From NCBI GenBank assembly GCA_902775565.1, contig CACYMP010000020.1:1-51977 (forward strand): 51,977 nucleotides of DNA, read 5' to 3'. Every line of letters begins with the position of its first letter. Within the stretch, counting starts at the first letter, position 1. A program made the position numbers and the translations under genes. The notes under the pieces were generated by a model. That model saw only the letters and a program-made list of their open reading frames with translations. It made no database searches and was not told the origin of the DNA. Shown piece after piece: positions 1 to 7,879 of this stretch. The DNA comes from Oscillospiraceae bacterium (GTDB lineage Bacteria > Bacillota > Clostridia > Saccharofermentanales > Saccharofermentanaceae).

Positions 1-1
1 A

Positions 2-532
2 AAGGATCTGGAAGACAACTTTCAGCAGGAATTTGAAGACTTGATGGGGCCTGGAGATTCAAGTTATAAGAACATTAAGGCTTTTGCCAGAGATGGAACG
101 GGCGCGTTATGGGTAGTCCTTGATGATGAGCTCATCGGATATATCAGCACCGAGGGACAATGCGGGATAGTATCACGGAATATAAATGAGTTCATGAATA
201 TAATCGTGGCCTTGAAAGGGTCTTCACTTTTAGCTGACTTCTGGGATCTTGATACTTTAAGTTCAGTAGAAGCTTTTACAGAGGCCTATGAAGAATCCGA
301 TGACGATGACGACGATGAGACTGATTACAGTGAAGTGTTTGATCAGTTTATCGGAAAGCATGGTTTCACCAAGGATTCGAAGAAATTATACGAATACATT
401 GTAAAAGGATTAACCGTCGAACCGTTTTTCCAGGTTATCGCCACCGATGATGAATATGTTGATTCAGATTCTCTGTTAGGCGGTGACGGCCAGGAGCTGC
501 TTGAAGAACTTATAGATGCGCTCAACAACTGA
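2..532 (+). CDS. SUKH/SMI1-KNR4-like protein, 3' part only
   Basis: The reading frame is open from base 2, so the gene begins left of the window; a TTG and ATG at 41-46 are more likely internal codons than the start because no ribosome binding site precedes them. The visible 176 residues contain a stretch reading AFARDGTGALWVVLDDE followed by an IGYISTEGQCG turn, which resembles the SMI1/KNR4 (SUKH) fold common in polymorphic-toxin immunity proteins. A run of seven Asp/Glu-rich positions (SDDDDDDETD) interrupts the middle. An immunity role would need a toxin gene upstream, outside the window. The family call is by eye and moderate. Confidence 0.55.
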   Translation, partial: KDLEDNFQQEFEDLMGPGDSSYKNIKAFARDGTGALWVVLDDELIGYISTEGQCGIVSRNINEFMNIIVALKGSSLLADFWDLDTLSSVEAFTEAYEESDDDDDDETDYSEVFDQFIGKHGFTKDSKKLYEYIVKGLTVEPFFQVIATDDEYVDSDSLLGGDGQELLEELIDALNN

Positions 533-652
533 TGAGCATATGACGCAGACATTAGAGCGAAAAATAGACAGCTTAACGTACTGACAGTTGGTGCAAACAG
601 TCATCGGTCGTTTGTTGTTTTTTGATAGATTAATCGGGAGTCGGAGGAAATT

Positions 653-1168
653 ATGTTAAGACTCAGACAGTATAAGGAAGCTGATGCTGAAACGATCGCA
701 CAGTGGGTACAGGACAAAGATACCTTTATGAAATGGGGCGGAGAACTCTTCGGTGAGTTTCCGATTAATGGAAACATCATAGCCGATGTATATAAGAACA
801 AGAATGGCCTTTGCATGGAAAAGGATAATTTCTATCCCTGGATCGCCTTTGATGAACGCGGTGCCGTCGGACACTTTATCATGAGATATCTTAACGGTGA
901 TAATAAGACGCTTAGGTTCGGCTGGGTCATCGTTGACGGAAATATACGCGGAAAAGGCTATGGTACGGAGATGCTCCGTCTGGGAATGAAATATGCCTTT
1001 GAGATCCTTGGAGTAGAAAAGATCACGATCGGTGTTTTTGAGAATAATAGTCGTGCACATGCATGTTATAAGAGAGTCGGATTCCATGATAAGGAGATCG
1101 TAAAAAAAGATCCATGGAATGTAGTGGAGATGGAAATACTGAAGGAAGAATATCTATCTGCTAATTGA
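653..1168 (+). CDS. GNAT family N-acetyltransferase (RimJ/RimL-like)
   Basis: This 171-residue protein has the full length of a single GNAT domain. The acetyl-CoA pyrophosphate-binding motif A is visible as RGKGYGTEMLRLGMKYAF around residues 100-117, and the C-terminal part has the typical N-x-x-x-x-CYKRVGF segment (NNSRAHACYKRVGF). A GGAGGAAATT ribosome binding site lies just before the ATG at 653. The substrate cannot be read from sequence; the N-terminal LRLRQYKEADAE start is typical of RimJ/RimL-type enzymes that acetylate protein N-termini or small amines. It stands alone, with no tight neighbour. Confidence 0.9.
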   Translation: MLRLRQYKEADAETIAQWVQDKDTFMKWGGELFGEFPINGNIIADVYKNKNGLCMEKDNFYPWIAFDERGAVGHFIMRYLNGDNKTLRFGWVIVDGNIRGKGYGTEMLRLGMKYAFEILGVEKITIGVFENNSRAHACYKRVGFHDKEIVKKDPWNVVEMEILKEEYLSAN

Positions 1169-1266
1169 CTTTGGTTGAACGATGCACCGGTTTTGGAGTA
1201 TCATTCAGGCTACGCAAAGTGGTTCTTGAGGATACTGTTGCCAAACTGGAACAGGAAGGACAGTAG
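1165..1266 (+). pseudogene. possible gene remnant (C-terminal fragment)
   Basis: A short open stretch without its own start codon or ribosome binding site reads GVSFRLRKVVLEDTVAKLEQ followed by EGQ and a stop. Its composition looks like the tail of a real protein rather than random sequence, so it may be the decayed end of a gene lost from between the acetyltransferase and the deaminase. The parent family is not recognised. Confidence is low. Confidence 0.2.
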
Positions 1267-1296
1267 TCTGTTTAATCAGCAGTATATGAGGATAGA

Positions 1297-1809
1297 ATGA
1301 GCAACGAAGAATACATCAGAAAGTGTTATGAACTGGCTATTAGCGCAGGAAAAAAAGGTCATGAATCTTTTGGCGCAGTTCTGGTCCATAACGGAGAGAT
1401 ATTAGAGGAAGCGGAGAATACCGCTGATTTTGAACGGAAGATCTTCGGACATGCCGAATTCAATCTTGTACACAAATGTGCAAATAAATATTCTGACGAT
1501 GTGTTGGCAGAATCTGTTTTATACACGAGCTGTGCTCCTTGTGAAAGATGTCTGGGTGCTATTGCTTCGCTAGGCGTTCACAAGATAGTTTGTGGTGTTT
1601 CATATAAGGAGTTTAGCAAGTTGTGTCCTTTCGATTATGAGAAATTGGATCGCGAGGTTTTACTGAAGAAATTGGGTATCAACATGACTATAAGCGAGTC
1701 CGTTCTTGAAGATGAAGGAATGCATGTTTTCGAATGGTGGGGCGGAGAATATCATCCGTTGGAAGAATTGATAACTGAGATGGATGAAGTAAAGCGTAAT
1801 CGTAATTAG
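1297..1809 (+). CDS. Nucleoside/nucleobase deaminase (CDA superfamily, zinc-dependent)
   Basis: The 170-residue protein carries both zinc-site signatures of the cytidine deaminase-like superfamily: HAE (GHAEFNLV, about residue 51) and PCxxC (SCAPCERCLGAIA, about residues 78-90). The Glu of HAE would be the proton shuttle, and the His and two Cys bind zinc. The arrangement is that of the TadA/guanine deaminase branch, but the protein lacks the usual TadA context and its substrate cannot be assigned. The ATG follows AGGATAGA. It may act on free bases or nucleosides in salvage. Confidence 0.85.
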   Translation: MSNEEYIRKCYELAISAGKKGHESFGAVLVHNGEILEEAENTADFERKIFGHAEFNLVHKCANKYSDDVLAESVLYTSCAPCERCLGAIASLGVHKIVCGVSYKEFSKLCPFDYEKLDREVLLKKLGINMTISESVLEDEGMHVFEWWGGEYHPLEELITEMDEVKRNRN

Positions 1810-2086
1810 TAAGGTAAATAGACAGTTATCTGAACCATTCAAGAGTACCCTTTCAATTGAACGTGTTCAAAAAACCAACGGGTTTCAACAACCGCCTAAA
1901 TCTTCAAAAGTGAGAGTTATGGTGGTTGTTTTTAAGAAAAAACCTTCTGAAGCACGTAGGAATACCGTCAAAAATGAAAGATTACGGAATTTAGGCGGTC
2001 TTTTGTCGGGCAAAGCCCCCCTTCCGGAACCCAAAAACTACCGACAAAATAATCGGAATTGCGGGAATTTTGAGGATTTTTTGCAC
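1810..2086. repeat. Palindrome-rich intergenic region before leader copy 1
   Basis: No credible gene is present. Several inverted repeats follow one another: TTGAACGTGTTCAA (1857-1870); ACCGCCTAAAT (1891-1901) with ATTTAGGCGGT (1989-1999); and TTTTGTCGG (2001-2009) with CCGACAAAA (2041-2049). A further hairpin reaches from 2087 into leader copy 1. The nested stems could be a long folded RNA, a degenerate mobile palindromic element, or terminator debris. TACCG-x-CAAAA words recur here and in the similar spacer at 51.2-51.5 kb. Confidence 0.45.
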
Positions 2087-2189
2087 TTAATCAACACAAC
2101 ACTTCCTATGTGTTGATTAAGCATCACAGACAACAATCATTGCTGATGGTTGAAGGCCTTGCAACACGTGATAATGAAGTCATCAAACA
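2087..2189 (+). promoter_or_regulatory. Candidate structured leader RNA, copy 1 (before pseudopilin)
   Basis: A perfect 12-bp hairpin (arms 2087-2098 and 2109-2120, 10-nt loop containing ACACTTCC) is followed by AAGCATCA. CATCA at 2122-2126 can pair across exactly 17 nt with TGATG at 2144-2148. The same TGATG can instead pair with CATCA at 2181-2185, about 30 nt before the ribosome binding site. Three other copies at 24.4, 37.4 and 51.7 kb share the first hairpin, the AAGCATCA word and the 17-nt spacing. No known riboswitch consensus was recognised. A cis-regulatory RNA role is inferred. Confidence 0.5.
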
Positions 2190-2219
2190 AAAACAAACAC
2201 AAAACAGGAGAAACAGAAA

Positions 2220-2555
2220 ATGAAAAAGGTAAATAAGACACTGTCATCAAAGAAAGGGTTTACCACTGTAGAAATGTTGATTGTAATTGCAATAATCGTA
2301 ATTCTTAGTGGTATTACAATTGTTGGTATTAGGGGAATGATTGCAAATGCAAATAAGAATGCAACTGCAGTTGAATTGCACACAGGTTGTTTCTATGTAG
2401 TAGATCCAAATGGTCCTGCAACACTTCCTGGCACGACAACAAGAATCAGAGTTGTTGATATGGACACTCCGGGTGCACAGCGTTACAGTAATAAGGATGC
2501 TATGTATGATGAGGCTGTGAGAGCTTTAGGAACAGCGCCTGTAATAAACCCATAA
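2220..2555 (+). CDS. Type IV pilin-like (pseudopilin) protein, orphan
   Basis: The 111-residue protein has a class III signal: a short basic leader ending KKG, then FTTVEMLIVIAIIVIL, so prepilin peptidase would cut G13/F14 with the conserved Glu at position +5, followed by a long hydrophobic helix. The rest is a small extracellular part of about 70 residues with no recognised domain. An ACAGGAG ribosome binding site precedes the ATG. No prepilin peptidase, pilus ATPase or platform gene lies nearby, so it must use machinery encoded elsewhere. It is headed by leader copy 1. Confidence 0.8.
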   Translation: MKKVNKTLSSKKGFTTVEMLIVIAIIVILSGITIVGIRGMIANANKNATAVELHTGCFYVVDPNGPATLPGTTTRIRVVDMDTPGAQRYSNKDAMYDEAVRALGTAPVINP

Positions 2556-2637
2556 CATGAGCATATCAATTATGAACTAAGACGATAGAGATTTGAAAAA
2601 AGATAAGAAATAAATCATTAGCATTCTGAGACAACGG

Positions 2638-2662
2638 CGGGATCAAATCTGATCCCGTTTTT
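2638..2662 (+). terminator. Intrinsic terminator after the pseudopilin gene
   Basis: CGGGATC and GATCCCG form a 7-bp stem with a 6-nt loop, followed directly by TTTTTG. Confidence 0.75.
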
Positions 2663-2765
2663 GTATACATAAACATAATTATTTGCTTAAGTTGAAAAGC
2701 AAGGATATTAACAATCCGTAAAAGAAATTTTCGCAAATGATTTGCACTTTATATCTCTCGAACTC

Positions 2766-2838
2766 GAGTGATATTACTTGCCCGCTAAGGTCCTCCGCTC
2801 TTCGCTTGTGCGGAAATCGCTCGCAAGCAATATCACTC
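2766..2838. repeat. Large imperfect palindrome
   Basis: Arms GAGTGATATT-a-CTTGC (from 2766) and GCAAG-c-AATATCACTC (to 2838) pair over about 16 bp with one mismatch, and an inner CCGC/GCGG stem caps the structure. It sits in the 461-bp spacer before the radical SAM gene and encodes no protein. It has no T-tract, so it is not a terminator; it may be a remnant of a palindromic repeat element. Confidence 0.5.
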
Positions 2839-2918
2839 TTAGTAAAAATAGAATAAAAGAAACACTTAAACGACATTTTAATTCCCCGGTGTCGGATAAT
2901 TAACAGTATGAGGTATTG

Positions 2919-2948
2919 TTGACGGTTGGAGGCACTATTTGTTAATGC
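2919..2948 (+). promoter_or_regulatory. Possible promoter of the radical SAM gene
   Basis: TTGACG at 2919-2924 is followed after 18 bp by TAATGC at 2943-2948, about 70 bp before the start codon. The -10 match is only partial. Confidence 0.3.
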
Positions 2949-3016
2949 CATAATCTGCTGGTTGAAAATAAAACACCGCCAAAACTGCGAGCTTTTCTAA
3001 AGAAAGGTGCATTAAA

Positions 3017-4090
3017 ATGCCTGACATAAAAGACTATTACACGGAAGCTATCTCGGCCAGCGTTATTACGATGCTGGAGCGTCCGGAGATCGTATCAAGG
3101 GTAGCTGCGATATTGCTGAGGACTTTCGGGCCGACGCTGGATACATCTAAGATCTCGATAGATACTTTCGCGGTCAGAGAAGAGCTCGAAGAATACAGGG
3201 ATATTAATCACGACAAATTCCATTCAATAAAAAAGGTCCAGGTCAGGTATGACGGAAACCTCATAATGATATCCAAGCTTATGAAGGATATCGGATATGA
3301 CGCATCGAAGCCTTCCGGCAGTATGAAAGTTTATAATCCCGTGATCGGATGTCCTGTCGGATGCAGGTACTGCTTCACGAAGCAGTTCTCTGACCATTTC
3401 GGGCTTGCCGAAGATTTCAGAAAGCCTGAGTTCAGAGGACCTTACGGATTCATAACCGGCTTGGACGGGGAATCTCATCCTGAATTGTTCGACGTCATAT
3501 CGGACACACCGATCGACTGGTTCCTGACATCGCTTTCGGACTTCGGGTGCTGGAGACCCGAATGGCAGGAGAACGTCTTTGGACAGCTTATGGCGGCAAC
3601 CGAGCTCAAGAAGAGGGCAGGCAAGCCGCTTGATACATATACATTCCTCACGAAATGTCCGGCCGGCATAGACTTAAGCTTTATTGAGCCGGGGACGGAA
3701 CTTACAAACGTCGTGCTCTCGTGTACGGTTGACATGAACAGGCATACGGGCAGGATCAAGACACTCATAGACAAGGCCAAACAATTCCATCCTACGGTCC
3801 TCATCACGTATGAACCTGTTTTGGACAGAATCGAGCCCAAACACCTTGATGAACTTGCACAGACTTTCGGACCGGAGAACACCTGGGTTGTAATCGGAAG
3901 AGAAATAGGAAACGCAGCAGGAAGGGTAGAGTTCGAGTTTGGGTTCGTTAAGGACCTGATCGATAAATGCCTGGAACTTGGCATCCCGATAAAGATGAAA
4001 CCAACCATCAAGCAGCATATAAAAGATGCCGGATATGAATTCCTTGAGCAGCATCCGTCCTGTATGATGGGCAGGAAACTCAATTTCTGA
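3017..4090 (+). CDS. Radical SAM superfamily protein (DUF5131-like)
   Basis: The protein is 357 residues long. The CPVGCRYC motif near residue 113 gives the Cx3Cx2C signature that binds the [4Fe-4S] cluster used to cleave S-adenosylmethionine. A following aromatic stretch, DWFLTSLSDFGCWRPEW, together with the short barrel, is reminiscent of DUF5131/spore photoproduct lyase-like proteins, but the reaction is unknown. The first 100 residues form a separate helical part. An AGAAAGGTG ribosome binding site lies 7 nt before the ATG. It is a single-gene unit between two intergenic spacers. Confidence 0.8.
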   Translation: MPDIKDYYTEAISASVITMLERPEIVSRVAAILLRTFGPTLDTSKISIDTFAVREELEEYRDINHDKFHSIKKVQVRYDGNLIMISKLMKDIGYDASKPSGSMKVYNPVIGCPVGCRYCFTKQFSDHFGLAEDFRKPEFRGPYGFITGLDGESHPELFDVISDTPIDWFLTSLSDFGCWRPEWQENVFGQLMAATELKKRAGKPLDTYTFLTKCPAGIDLSFIEPGTELTNVVLSCTVDMNRHTGRIKTLIDKAKQFHPTVLITYEPVLDRIEPKHLDELAQTFGPENTWVVIGREIGNAAGRVEFEFGFVKDLIDKCLELGIPIKMKPTIKQHIKDAGYEFLEQHPSCMMGRKLNF

Positions 4091-4205
4091 TAAACAATTA
4101 GTACGAATGACATAATAAAGCTCCGTATTTATCCAGGGTTTATTCTTTTAAATACTAGGTTTATACTCTCTGTGTTTGAGTAATGTGAAGTGACGGAGGT
4201 CTTAC

Positions 4206-6059
4206 ATGAAAGTTAAGCGTATACTGGCCGGTTTCGTTGCAATGGCAATGACCGCAAGCATGATGTCTGCTCTGGTATTTGCAGATGAGACAGAGAATAA
4301 GGCAGAGGAAACGACTGTCGAACAGACTGCCGAAACCAAAGCAAAAGAAACTGAAAAGCCTGCAGTAAAAGAAACCGAAGAAACCAAGGAAACAACAAAA
4401 GAAACAAAGCCTTCAGCAACAGAGGTTGAGACTGAAGAGACGAAGGAAGCAGAGGAGACAAAGGAAACAGAGGCGACAGAACCCGCAGCAACCGAGCCTT
4501 CTGAGTCTTCAGAAGAGGGTGACAAGGAGCCTACGCAGACAGAGCCTTCCGAGACAGAACCTGAACAGACTGAGACTGCTGAACCGGAGGAAGCAGAGAA
4601 GGCTGAAGATACCAAGCTTCCCGAAGTATCAGATAACAGGGCTTCGAAAAACGGTGGTCCGGATTTTTTTGACTTTGACGATCTGAAGTATTCGTTTAAT
4701 GATGATACAGGCGTCCTCACCATAAGTCCAAAAAAAGCAAAATCAAAAGCGGCAATGACAAATAACAGCTCTGCCGCAAATTACCCCTGGTATCAATATC
4801 AGGGCAGTATAACGAAAGTAGTCATTTCCAGCGGTGTAACATCGATCGGAGAATCTGCTTTTGAAGGCTGCAAGAAACTCAATTCGGTTTCTCTTCCGAA
4901 CAGCTTAACAACTATTTGTGCATATGCATTCAGCAACTGCTCGAACCTGACAAAGATCGTTATTCCGAATTCCGTAACCAAAGTCGGTGAAGGAGCCTTT
5001 TATTCTTGTACAGACCTTGAAAGCGTTACTATCAGCAAGGGACTTAACAAACTTGCTGACGGTATATTCCAGGGCTGCTCTGCACTTAAGAGCGTAACTG
5101 TTCCGGGCAATATTAAGATAATCGGTTCAGGTGCCTTCTATGACTGCACAAGGCTTAGAAATGTTACTTTGTGCAATGGAATACAGGAAATATACGGTTC
5201 AGCTTTTCAGTATTGCACATGCCTTAACAGCATTACGATCCCTGACAGCGTGACCTATATTAGTGATGCAGTCTTTGAGAATTGTACATACCTTCATTCT
5301 GTTACGATCGGTAGCCATGTGGAATCGATTGGACAAAATTGTTTCAGAAATTGTACGTATCTTGATAAGATCACGTTCAAGTATGGAGTGCAGAGTATTG
5401 GTCAGGGCGCATTTGCCGAACTCCCTTATCTGTCTGAGATCGTAATCCCGGGAAGTGTTAAATATATCTATTCCAGGGCATTTGAGAAATGTACAAATGT
5501 TAAATCCATAACCTTAGGTTATGGTGTTGAAGAAATCTCCAGCAGAGCTTTTAGTGACTGCGACAGAGTTGAAAGTGTTGTGATCCCGAGCAGTGTTACT
5601 GTTTTAAGCAGCAGCATGGCTTTCGGTAATATGGATAATCTTAAGACCGTCTATGTTGACAAAGCTCTGGAAGAAAAAATGGAATCAAATGAGCCCAATT
5701 CATTCTATCAGGTGTTTGCGGGCAACACGTATAAGATACATTGTGAGTGGCTGAAAGATAATAATTTCAAAGCAAGCGGCAAGACTGTAACCGTTAAAGC
5801 CAAGGCTCTTAAGAAAAAGGCAAAGACGTTTGGAGCAGGAAGCGTATACAAAGCAACGCCTGCAGGAACCGTGCTCAACGTCCTCAAGGTATCGGGAAGC
5901 AAGAAGATCTCAGTCAACAAGCTTAACGGAAACATTACCGTTGCAAAGAAGACCAAGAAGGGAACTTACAAGATCAAGGTCAGGGTAATGTCCACCGGTA
6001 ATTCGCAATACAAGGCATCTGATTGGGTAGTAACTACCATTAAGGTCAAAGTCAAATAA
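4206..6059 (+). CDS. Secreted BspA-type leucine-rich repeat surface protein
   Basis: A signal peptide (MKVKRILAG..., cleavage near ALVFA/DE) is followed by about 120 residues of Glu/Thr/Lys-rich low-complexity linker. Next come about twelve LRR_5 (BspA) repeats of roughly 23 residues with the pattern I-P-x-S-V-T-x-I-x-x-x-A-F-x-x-C. The last 95 residues form a Lys/Val-rich beta domain (SGKTVTVKAK... to KVRV...TTIKVKVK) seen at the end of many clostridial surface proteins. GGAGG precedes the ATG at 4206. It is probably exported and binds a surface or polysaccharide; no LPxTG anchor is present. The linker produces a Ser-rich open frame on the other strand, which is an artefact. Confidence 0.88.
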   Translation: MKVKRILAGFVAMAMTASMMSALVFADETENKAEETTVEQTAETKAKETEKPAVKETEETKETTKETKPSATEVETEETKEAEETKETEATEPAATEPSESSEEGDKEPTQTEPSETEPEQTETAEPEEAEKAEDTKLPEVSDNRASKNGGPDFFDFDDLKYSFNDDTGVLTISPKKAKSKAAMTNNSSAANYPWYQYQGSITKVVISSGVTSIGESAFEGCKKLNSVSLPNSLTTICAYAFSNCSNLTKIVIPNSVTKVGEGAFYSCTDLESVTISKGLNKLADGIFQGCSALKSVTVPGNIKIIGSGAFYDCTRLRNVTLCNGIQEIYGSAFQYCTCLNSITIPDSVTYISDAVFENCTYLHSVTIGSHVESIGQNCFRNCTYLDKITFKYGVQSIGQGAFAELPYLSEIVIPGSVKYIYSRAFEKCTNVKSITLGYGVEEISSRAFSDCDRVESVVIPSSVTVLSSSMAFGNMDNLKTVYVDKALEEKMESNEPNSFYQVFAGNTYKIHCEWLKDNNFKASGKTVTVKAKALKKKAKTFGAGSVYKATPAGTVLNVLKVSGSKKISVNKLNGNITVAKKTKKGTYKIKVRVMSTGNSQYKASDWVVTTIKVKVK

Positions 6060-6080
6060 GCGGACAATATAATTAACTAA

Positions 6081-6110
6081 GAAGCCTGCGAAAAACAATT
6101 CGCAGGCTTC
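6081..6110 (+). terminator. Hairpin after the LRR gene
   Basis: GAAGCCTGCGAA and TTCGCAGGCTTC form a perfect 12-bp stem with a 6-nt loop. The tail, AATAATTTC, is only weakly T-rich, so termination efficiency is uncertain. Confidence 0.6.
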
Positions 6111-6259
6111 AATAATTTCAGGTAATTTTACAGCGCAAAAAGTTATCAAGAGAACTTAACCCGGATGATATAATTACCTTGTCTGAGGGAGTGATCCCTT
6201 AGTCAAGAAAATCAACAGTAAAAGAGACCTAGATCAGGTTATAAATTCAGGAGACAGAT

Positions 6260-6958
6260 GTGAGCATACTGCATTCGATTTTCAACGGTGAATACGATAT
6301 TGAGTTCGAAGTGCGCGGTAATGGAACCGTCAGCAATGAAGCTTTTGATCTTGATGTTAACAGGGCTTTTGAAAGATACAAAGAAGAGTGCGGGGGAGAG
6401 CCGCGTGATCTGTCTCTGGTTATTGAGGATACGCTCAAAAGCGGCTTTGATTACGGCTTTACCGAGGTTGAGACCGCTTTTCTTGAAAGGCTCGAAAATC
6501 TTAAGGAACTGATCCTTCCTGATTCCATAACAGAGATAAAGATGACGGACAAGCTTGAGCGGATCCTTAAAGAAAACAACACTCTGATAAGGGGCTCTCT
6601 TGATTCCTTCGCTGAAAGATTCGCAGCAGAGATGGGCCTTAATTTCAGACCGGCTGACTTTATCTTTGCAAGGCATGTTTTCGCGAAAGTTCAGGAGATC
6701 ACTCTTCTTACTGTTCAGTTTAACCGTGACGGAAGTGTTCAGATCAGGTCGGATGTCGATTCGCCGGGATCATCTGCAGGCAATACTTTCGGAGGCGTCT
6801 TTTATAACGAGATCCCTTCGGATTTTTGGATGAATACAACTGCTGAAGAGGTATCTGCCATGTATCCGGGGCTTGATGACGTGGTGGTTAAAGACGGCCG
6901 TCTGGCTGATTTTATCGAGAAGGCAAAAGAACATAAGATATTTACGGGAAAGAACTGA
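6260..6958 (+). CDS. Hypothetical protein, 232 aa
   Basis: A GTG start at 6260 is supported by AGGAGA eight bases upstream. The protein is soluble and acidic. Its middle contains one LRR-like stretch (LENLKELILPDSITEI), hinting at an origin from or kinship with leucine-rich repeat proteins such as the preceding gene, but there is no signal peptide. The C-terminal half is predicted mixed alpha/beta with no motif recognised. It is a single gene; function unknown. Confidence 0.65.
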   Translation: MSILHSIFNGEYDIEFEVRGNGTVSNEAFDLDVNRAFERYKEECGGEPRDLSLVIEDTLKSGFDYGFTEVETAFLERLENLKELILPDSITEIKMTDKLERILKENNTLIRGSLDSFAERFAAEMGLNFRPADFIFARHVFAKVQEITLLTVQFNRDGSVQIRSDVDSPGSSAGNTFGGVFYNEIPSDFWMNTTAEEVSAMYPGLDDVVVKDGRLADFIEKAKEHKIFTGKN

Positions 6959-7041
6959 TAACCGTCAGTACTATTCTAAATGGTTGTAAAGCAGCAGTTT
7001 TATTGACTATGACAGATCAGGATTTGAAGAGGAATATCATT

Positions 7042-7467
7042 TTGAAAAAGGGACTACAGATTCTATATTATGTTTCAGTTGTAATCAGCGCTTTGGTGGG
7101 GCTGTGGCATTTTTTTGTGCCTTGGATGTTTCAATGGTACGACTACCTTCCGACGCAATACAGGAACCTTATAGTCGGGATTGATTATACGAACTATTGC
7201 TTTTCATTGTTGCTGTTTGGTCTGAGCGTAATGTTGATATTGTTAGGCAAAAGAGCTTTGGCAATGAACCGGGAAGTGATTTATTTCTATTTCTTTCTTA
7301 CGGTGGTTTGGATTTTCAGAGCATGCCTTGCCAGTTTCATTGAGCCGTGGCCGTTGCAGCCAATCCCGGCAGCTGCGATCGGGCAGCTGATCGCATCAGA
7401 TGTATTGGCTGTCATGATGATAGTTGTCAGTGTTAGCTTTGTCAGAGAACTCAAAAGAAAAACATAG
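7042..7467 (+). CDS. Small integral membrane protein, four helices
   Basis: I chose the TTG at 7042 because AGAGGA lies eight bases upstream and the product then starts MKKGLQILYYVSVV, a normal membrane-protein N-terminus. An ATG at 7009 in the same frame has no ribosome binding site. The 141 residues hold about four hydrophobic helices separated by short loops, ending in a basic RELKRKT tail. No family was recognised. It could be a DoxX- or DUF-type four-helix protein. Confidence 0.6.
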   Translation: MKKGLQILYYVSVVISALVGLWHFFVPWMFQWYDYLPTQYRNLIVGIDYTNYCFSLLLFGLSVMLILLGKRALAMNREVIYFYFFLTVVWIFRACLASFIEPWPLQPIPAAAIGQLIASDVLAVMMIVVSVSFVRELKRKT

Positions 7468-7512
7468 AGCGGATTATTAACAGTTAAGTGAGCATGTAAG
7501 AGGAGAGAATAA

Positions 7513-7779
7513 TTGGTATCTAAGTGCACTGATATGAATGATGCAGATAATCTGATAGAGATCTATAATTCTGTATTCTGCGATGTTTTCTATGCAGCAG
7601 ACAAGAATGTCGTCCTGGTCCACTGGAAAAAATATTGTGAGCTGGAACAGTACAGAGAGCCCCTTATGAAGGCGCTTCAGGTGATTAATGCTCACAGCGG
7701 CTGTAATTATGTTGCTGATAGGACAGGAAAAGGATTCTGCTTCCATACTCGAGTTCAGATATATTTACGGGATCGATGA
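7513..7779 (+). CDS. Small hypothetical protein, 88 aa
   Basis: A TTG start is supported by AGGAGA with a 6-base gap. The product, starting MVSKCTDMNDADNLIEIYN, is mostly helical with aromatic residues, has no signal peptide and no recognised domain. It lies 45 bp after the membrane protein gene and may share its transcript. Confidence 0.5.
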   Translation: MVSKCTDMNDADNLIEIYNSVFCDVFYAADKNVVLVHWKKYCELEQYREPLMKALQVINAHSGCNYVADRTGKGFCFHTRVQIYLRDR

Positions 7780-7879
7780 AGTGGAACGATAAATCATCAG
7801 GATAAAGGGATAAACACTACCGGGGTAATAATACTATGTAATATTAACAGATTAATAAACATAAAGACGGACTATTGAA

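Noticed and set aside
1910..2116. 68-codon frame in the spacer before leader copy 1
   Set aside because: It runs across the palindromes and the leader hairpin, has no ribosome binding site and no protein-like pattern.
2087..2120. Leader hairpin as an integron attC site
   Set aside because: The arms resemble RYYYAAC/GTTRRRY only loosely, the copies lie upstream of genes and 10 kb or more apart, and no integrase is present.
2087..2189. Leader as a cyclic-di-GMP riboswitch because it precedes a pilin gene
   Set aside because: The conserved GEMM-I and GEMM-II sequence elements are not present.
3475..4113. 212-codon antisense frame inside the radical SAM gene
   Set aside because: Fully covered by a coherent radical SAM protein on the plus strand.
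4202..4723. Long Ser/Val-rich open frame on the minus strand
   Set aside because: It is the complement of the Glu/Thr-rich linker of the LRR protein; no start signal or plausible protein composition.
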